A DNA stretch of 9,776 nucleotides from Myxococcales bacterium (GTDB taxonomy: Bacteria; Myxococcota_A; UBA9042; PHBI01; JAAZYN01): assembly GCA_014239625.1 (NCBI GenBank), contig JAAZYN010000085.1:1-9776 (forward strand), read 5' to 3'. Below, piece after piece: positions 6,237-9,776 of this stretch (its first letter is position 1; every line of letters begins with the position of its first letter). A program made the position numbers and the translations under genes. The notes below the pieces were generated by a model. That model made no database searches. It was given only the letters and a program-made list of their open reading frames with translations, and was not told the DNA's origin.

Positions 6237-8123
6237 ATGAGCCTCTGGCGCACGATCTGGGCGGTGTGGGGCAACATACGGCGAAACCGTCGCTCCTTCG
6301 TGATGGCGTCCGTAGGGCTGGTGGTCGGAGTGGCCACGGGCACCTTCTTCGTCGCTCTCGGCGCGGGCGTGCAGACCAAGGTGCTGAACCGGATCTACCC
6401 GGTCAACCAGATCGAAGTGGAGCCAAAGACGGTAGGGCTGATGGGGATCCGCGAGCAGGTGCTCAGCAACGACCGCCTCGGAAAGGAGATGGTGCGCGAG
6501 TTCAGCGCGCTCCCAGGGGTCACGCGGGTCTATCCCAAGCTGCGGTCCAAGCTGCAGGCGCGCCTGTGGGGGGGGAAGTCACTCTTCGGGTATGACGCTC
6601 GGACCGAGGCCTTCTTCGACGGCCTGGACGCGGCCCTCCTCGCGCCCGAGCTGCGGCAGGTGGAGCGGGTCGAGGAGAAGCGGCGCCGCCGCGCGCTGAA
6701 GCGCCGACGTACGGTGGTGTGCAAACGCGACGAGGATTGCCCGCTCGGGCAGGGCTGCGAAGCGGAGACCTGCGTCGACACGGAGTATTGGAAGCGCTTC
6801 GAGCACCGTGGCATACAGGTCCCTTGCGACGCCGGTAAGACCGGGGACGCCTTCTGCCCTCCCGGGACGACGTGCAGCGCTGGGGTCTGCTCGACCGCCT
6901 GCAGCGGCGCGGGCACCTGCGGGGCCGGCGAGGCGTGCGTGGTCGATCCGCTGTGCACCTCCCCCGGCGCGACCGGGGCTGACTCCGAGCGCACCTGCGC
7001 CAAGGTGTGCCGCCCCAGCTGCACCCCCGCTGAGGGGTGCGCTGATGCTCACCTCACCTGCGTCGCTACGTCAGGCGGCGAGAGCGTGTGCGCTCCGACC
7101 GAGTGCCGCTTGGCCGATCCCAGGCGGCAGCTGTCCGACCGGCCATCGGATTGGCGCGGCGAAGTGGTGGGCGTCTGCGGCAATGGGGTGCCCTGGGGCG
7201 ATCCGGCCTGCGAGTTCACGACCTGCCCTCGAGGCACCTACTGCGCGGGCCGCAGCATCACGCACAAGGTAGGGTTTTGCGAGCAGCCGGTGCCGGTCTT
7301 GCTGAGCCCTTTTCTGATCGAGATCTTCAACAGCTCCGTCGCAGAGTCGCTGGGACTTCAACGCCTCGACGGGGTAGACACGCTGCTGGGGTTCCAGTTC
7401 CGACTGCTCTTTGGCGACAGCTACTTCGCTGATGACCTCCCGACCGAGGTCCAAGCAGCCAAGCGCGCTGAGATTGTTGGTTTCTCCAACAAGGCTTTGG
7501 ACTTCGGCGTCACGATGCCCATCGACTACGTGCGGGCCATCAACGCTCGCTACAAAGGCCGCGAGGCGGCCAAACAGTTCAGCACGTTCATCCTGGAGAC
7601 CGAGGGCAACGAAGACGTCGCCGGGCTCATCGCCGCGGTCGAGGAGCGTGGCTTTCAGCTCGCGCGCAAGTCCAGTGACGCCCGCAAGGCCGCTGACCTG
7701 CTGTTCATCCTGACGGCTATCTTCGCCTTCATCAGCATCGTCATCGCCGCCGTCGCCGCGGTAAACATCGCCAACACGTTCCTGATGATCATCGCTGAGA
7801 GGCGGTACGAGATCGGCATCATGCGGGCGGTTGGGGCGACCCGCGCCGACATCCGCCGGCTGATCATCTTCGAAGCGGTCTCCCTGGGCGTGTTTGGCGG
7901 CGCCGTGGGGGAGCTCGTCAGCTTTGGGCTCTCGCGTGTGGTCAACCACCTGGCCACCGACCATCTCGAGGTCGCCATCAGTAAGCCCGACGACTTCTTC
8001 GTATACGAGCCAGCGATGCTCGCCGGGGCGATAGGGATCGCGGTACTGTTCTGTATCGTCGGGGCGTTGGTCCCGGCACAACGAGCCGCCACCACCGACC
8101 CGGCGGTGGTGCTCACCAGCTGA
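6237..8123 (+). CDS. MacB/FtsX-type ABC permease with a 24-cysteine periplasmic insertion
   Basis: Inner-membrane permease of 628 residues, partner of the preceding ATPase. A cytoplasmic N-terminus (NIRRNRRSF) leads to TM1 at about 21-45, a large periplasmic region at about 46-487, and then the FtsX-type core with TM2 (about 488-518), the conserved cytoplasmic loop RRYEIGIMRAVGATRADIRR (522-541), TM3 (about 543-567) and TM4 (about 593-615), ending in a short tail. The 24 periplasmic cysteines are the exception: all lie in residues 162-348 and only one other exists (Cys606, in TM4). The segment follows a basic run, KRRRRALKRRR (148-158). Flanking periplasmic parts (46-140 and 350-480) look like an ordinary MacB-like core domain, so the Cys segment reads as an insertion. 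ATG follows the ATPase TAA with no gap. The substrate is not evident; lipoprotein or envelope-component handling is a guess from the family. Confidence 0.93.
   Translation: MSLWRTIWAVWGNIRRNRRSFVMASVGLVVGVATGTFFVALGAGVQTKVLNRIYPVNQIEVEPKTVGLMGIREQVLSNDRLGKEMVREFSALPGVTRVYPKLRSKLQARLWGGKSLFGYDARTEAFFDGLDAALLAPELRQVERVEEKRRRRALKRRRTVVCKRDEDCPLGQGCEAETCVDTEYWKRFEHRGIQVPCDAGKTGDAFCPPGTTCSAGVCSTACSGAGTCGAGEACVVDPLCTSPGATGADSERTCAKVCRPSCTPAEGCADAHLTCVATSGGESVCAPTECRLADPRRQLSDRPSDWRGEVVGVCGNGVPWGDPACEFTTCPRGTYCAGRSITHKVGFCEQPVPVLLSPFLIEIFNSSVAESLGLQRLDGVDTLLGFQFRLLFGDSYFADDLPTEVQAAKRAEIVGFSNKALDFGVTMPIDYVRAINARYKGREAAKQFSTFILETEGNEDVAGLIAAVEERGFQLARKSSDARKAADLLFILTAIFAFISIVIAAVAAVNIANTFLMIIAERRYEIGIMRAVGATRADIRRLIIFEAVSLGVFGGAVGELVSFGLSRVVNHLATDHLEVAISKPDDFFVYEPAMLAGAIGIAVLFCIVGALVPAQRAATTDPAVVLTS
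6568..6575 (+). repeat. Run of eight G inside the permease gene
   Basis: Eight consecutive G bases fall within codons for residues 111-113 (Trp-Gly-Gly), upstream of the Cys-rich insertion. The reading frame is intact on both sides as given. Slippage by one base would truncate the permease before its Cys-rich part and catalytic membrane core. It may be a phase-variable tract or merely a by-product of high GC. Confidence 0.6.
6720..7280 (+). other. Cys-rich insertion segment of the permease (residues 162-348)
   Basis: The segment contains 24 cysteines in 187 residues. A degenerate unit C-[PG]-x-G-x-x-C-x(4 or more)-C recurs at residues 168-179 (CPLGQGCEAETC), 207-218 (CPPGTTCSAGVC), 228-240 (CGAGEACVVDPLC) and 330-348 (starting CPRGTYC). 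Similar C-P-x-G-x-x-C modules are frequent in secreted proteins of Myxococcota. An even cysteine count and a periplasmic position suggest about twelve disulfides. This is a description of a domain, not a separate gene. Confidence 0.85.
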
Positions 8124-8127
8124 GGAG
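8122..8127 (+). promoter_or_regulatory. Shine-Dalgarno of the PRTase-like gene, overlapping the permease stop
   Basis: GAGGAG begins within the TGA stop of the permease gene and lies eight bases before the ATG at 8136. This fixes that start over the in-frame ATG at 8142. It also implies that ribosomes ending the permease could feed the next start, so the gene belongs to the ABC transcript. Confidence 0.7.
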
Positions 8128-8135
8128 AGCTGCCT

Positions 8136-8981
8136 ATGTCGATGACGCCTGCTGATCAACTCGTCGACGTCGCCTATACCCACGACGACGTCCACGTCCG
8201 CAACGGGGAGCTGGTTCATCGTTACGGGGCGAACGTGCACATCCTGACCGATCCGTATCACCTGGCCCTGCTCGCCTCACTCAGCGCCGCAGACACCGTC
8301 CAGCCGCGGATCAACCACCTCGTCAGTACCCTTTACCGACACATGATCTCCACCGTGGTCGCGCGTGAGTTCCCCACGGTCACGGCCAGCATCGACACCC
8401 GCATGATCGAGCACACCTCCAAGGGCGTGTTCTGCGGCGAGGTCACCGACCCCGAGACCCAGGTCGTGGCGGTAGACGTTGCCCGCGCCGGAATGCTCCC
8501 GGCCCAAGTGTGCTTCGACGCGCTCAACCACGTCCTGAGGCCCGATGGAGTGCGTCAGGACCACCTGATCATGAACCGGGTCGTCAACGCCACCGGCCAG
8601 GTCACGGGTGCTCGAATCTTCGGCGAGAAGACCGGCGGGGAGGTCGACGGCCGGTTCGTGCTCTTCCCCGACCCCATGGGGGCCACCGGCTCGTCGCTGT
8701 GCAAGGCCATCTCCTACTATAAGGAGATCGCTGGCGGCACGCCGGCGACCTGCATCACCATGAACCTCATCGTCACCCCCGAGTTCATCCAAAAGGTGAC
8801 CCGCGATCACCCCGACGCCATCTTGTACGCGTTCCGCCTCGATCGCGGTTTGAGTGATCCGGAGGTGCTTCGCTCTCTGCCGGGCACCTACCCGGACCGA
8901 GAGCGTGGCCTCAACGACCACGACTACATCGTCCCGGGCGCCGGCGGGCTGGGGGAAGTCATCAACAACGTGTTCGTGTAG
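8136..8981 (+). CDS. Uracil phosphoribosyltransferase-like protein (divergent upp homologue)
   Basis: Cytoplasmic type I PRTase of the UPRTase family, 281 residues against about 208 for E. coli Upp. Family hallmarks are VARAGMLPA (115-123, equivalent to the LRAG region), the PRPP loop FPDPMGATGSS (177-187), and HPDAILYAFRLDRGLS (225-240), then GLNDHDYIVPG (258-268). The extra length is an N-terminal extension of about 60-70 residues and an insertion of roughly 18 residues (about 241-257) before GLNDHDYIVPG. The C-terminal base-binding motif is unusual: the normal PGxGDAGDRxFGT is replaced by PGAGGLGEVINNVFV, which lacks both Asp residues and the FGT end. The usual reaction is uracil plus PRPP giving UMP, but altered specificity or loss of activity is possible. 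It follows the permease by 12 bases and is probably co-transcribed with the ABC genes. No functional link with them is apparent. Confidence 0.85.
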   Translation: MSMTPADQLVDVAYTHDDVHVRNGELVHRYGANVHILTDPYHLALLASLSAADTVQPRINHLVSTLYRHMISTVVAREFPTVTASIDTRMIEHTSKGVFCGEVTDPETQVVAVDVARAGMLPAQVCFDALNHVLRPDGVRQDHLIMNRVVNATGQVTGARIFGEKTGGEVDGRFVLFPDPMGATGSSLCKAISYYKEIAGGTPATCITMNLIVTPEFIQKVTRDHPDAILYAFRLDRGLSDPEVLRSLPGTYPDRERGLNDHDYIVPGAGGLGEVINNVFV

Positions 8982-9041
8982 CCAGGGGGAGGCGTGTCGA
9001 GACGGCGTGCAGGTCAGCGACGCGACTGTCGCCCCGGCGGG

Positions 9042-9055
9042 GGGCCTCGAGGCCC
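9042..9055. repeat. Perfect 14-bp palindrome in the PRTase-MBL gap
   Basis: GGGCCTCGAGGCCC lies in the 159-base gap between the PRTase-like and hydrolase genes. As RNA it could form a 5-bp GC stem with a 4-base loop, but no T-run follows, so I do not call it a terminator. A second small dyad, CCCC-GGC-GGGG (9032-9042), overlaps its left edge. The rest of the gap contains an open run of 47 codons from GTG 8994 that is Arg/Gly-rich and looks non-coding. Confidence 0.35.
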
Positions 9056-9140
9056 ATCCGGTCATGGGGAGGCGCATGTCGTGAAATCATCGAAGATCCC
9101 CAGCGTGAGGCGGACGTTCGGACGACATGGGGGTTAGCCC

Positions 9141-9776
9141 GTGGAGCTGACGTTCAATGGCCACGCGTGCGTCACCCTGAAGGCTAAGGGGCGCGCCCTC
9201 ACGGTGGTCACCGATCCGTACAGGTCCGGAGCCTTCGGCGGCAAGCTGGCCCACGCGCCGGTCAAAGCCGCGGCCGATATCGTCACGGTCTCGCACTACC
9301 ATGTGGACCACAGCCACATCACTGACGACCTTGGCTCTCCAGCCGTGGTCGATGTCTCAGGCGAACACCGGGGCGTAACCTTCAGCGCGATTTCGACCTA
9401 TCATGACCGCGAACTGGGCGCCCGCATGGGCATGACGACCATGTTGACCTGGGTCATGGACGACCTGCGCGTGGCCCACCTGGGAGACATCGGTTGCGCC
9501 CTGACGCCAAGCGACGGGCGCGCGCTGGGGCGCGTCGATGTACTGCTGTGGCCGGTGGGTGGGACCTACACCCTGGGACCCGAGGATGCGGCCCAGGTGC
9601 TCGGGGTGTTAAAGCCGCGGCTAGCGGTCCCGCTGCACTTTGAAAACGATCGCTGCCGTCTGGGTATGGCGCCCATCGACGCCACCATCGCCGCGCTGGA
9701 CGCCCGCGGCGTCAGCTGCCAACGGCGAGGCGGCAGCTCCCTGGATGCATCCTCCGCTACCGGAGTCGTAGTGCTG
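9141..9776 (+). CDS. Metallo-beta-lactamase-fold hydrolase, UlaG/UPF0173 type (3' end outside window)
   Basis: The first 212 codons of a cytoplasmic metal-dependent hydrolase; the frame is still open at the window edge. The N-terminus FNGHACVTLKAKGRALTVVTDPY matches the strand-loop of COG2220-like proteins (GHxCxxI...DP). The metal motif HxHxDH is complete in HYHVDH (His52, His54, Asp56, His57). HLGDIG (113-118) supplies the bridging Asp116, and the family block VGGTYTLGPEDAA (139-151) then KPRLAVPLHFEND (158-170) gives His166. Substrate is unknown; characterised relatives include UlaG, an ascorbate-6-phosphate lactonase. GTG 9141 is chosen because an in-frame TAG lies at 9135-9137, one codon upstream, and the conserved fold starts at residue 3. 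The ribosome site is weak (GGGGG at 9129-9133). The visible part already covers nearly the family's usual length of about 210-230 residues. Confidence 0.92.
   Translation, partial: MELTFNGHACVTLKAKGRALTVVTDPYRSGAFGGKLAHAPVKAAADIVTVSHYHVDHSHITDDLGSPAVVDVSGEHRGVTFSAISTYHDRELGARMGMTTMLTWVMDDLRVAHLGDIGCALTPSDGRALGRVDVLLWPVGGTYTLGPEDAAQVLGVLKPRLAVPLHFENDRCRLGMAPIDATIAALDARGVSCQRRGGSSLDASSATGVVVL

Noticed and set aside
6237..8123. Frameshift or fusion as the origin of the Cys-rich permease segment
   Set aside because: The frame is continuous from TM1 to the last TM, and the segment has a coherent repeated Cys pattern with the same high-GC codon style as its flanks.
7071..8261. A 396-codon minus-strand open frame opposite the permease
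   Set aside because: Antisense to the conserved FtsX core and spans two real genes; composition is typical of a shadow frame.
8982..9140. Terminator after the PRTase-like gene
   Set aside because: GC-rich dyads are present (9032-9055) but no T-run follows, so intrinsic termination is not supported.

Overview
The window is dense, high-GC bacterial DNA with conventional ATG/GTG starts. I infer a Myxococcota-type organism (myxobacteria, Polyangia or Bradymonadia). The reasons are a short lipoprotein with an Asp/Thr/Ala-rich linker and a Cys-rich domain, secreted-type modules of the form C-P-x-G-x(2)-C-x(4)-C, a PilZ protein among metabolic genes, and a large secreted protein with no obvious family. 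The lineage call is inference from sequence style, not from a marker gene.

Layout. Bases 1-209 hold no gene I can support. A plus-strand lipoprotein gene (210-716) converges on a minus-strand block that reads leftward from about 3780: a PLP-dependent cystathionine gamma-synthase/lyase-type enzyme (2605-3780), a PilZ c-di-GMP receptor protein (2169-2528), hisH (1496-2137) and hisA (734-1477). A perfect TTGACA lies just after the PLP enzyme's stop codon, so pilZ-hisH-hisA may have its own promoter. hisF, the partner of HisH, is not in the window.

A roughly 100-bp divergent intergenic region with two short inverted repeats separates that block from a rightward operon. The operon encodes a 557-residue exported protein of unknown function (3883-5556), a MacB/LolD-type ABC ATPase (5553-6236, ATGA overlap), a MacB/FtsX-type permease (6237-8123, zero spacing) and a uracil phosphoribosyltransferase-like protein (8136-8981, whose Shine-Dalgarno overlaps the permease stop codon). 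The first three genes are tightly coupled and probably form one envelope system. The PRTase-like gene may simply be co-transcribed. A metallo-beta-lactamase-fold hydrolase of the UlaG/UPF0173 type starts at 9141 and runs off the end.

The most unusual object is the permease. Its periplasmic loop carries an extra segment of about 190 residues with 24 cysteines, built from degenerate Cys repeats and preceded by a strongly basic stretch. Ordinary MacB permeases lack this. With the translationally coupled exported protein, it is the best candidate here for an undescribed envelope transport or mechanotransmission system. No RNA genes, CRISPR arrays, insertion sequences or phage genes are visible.
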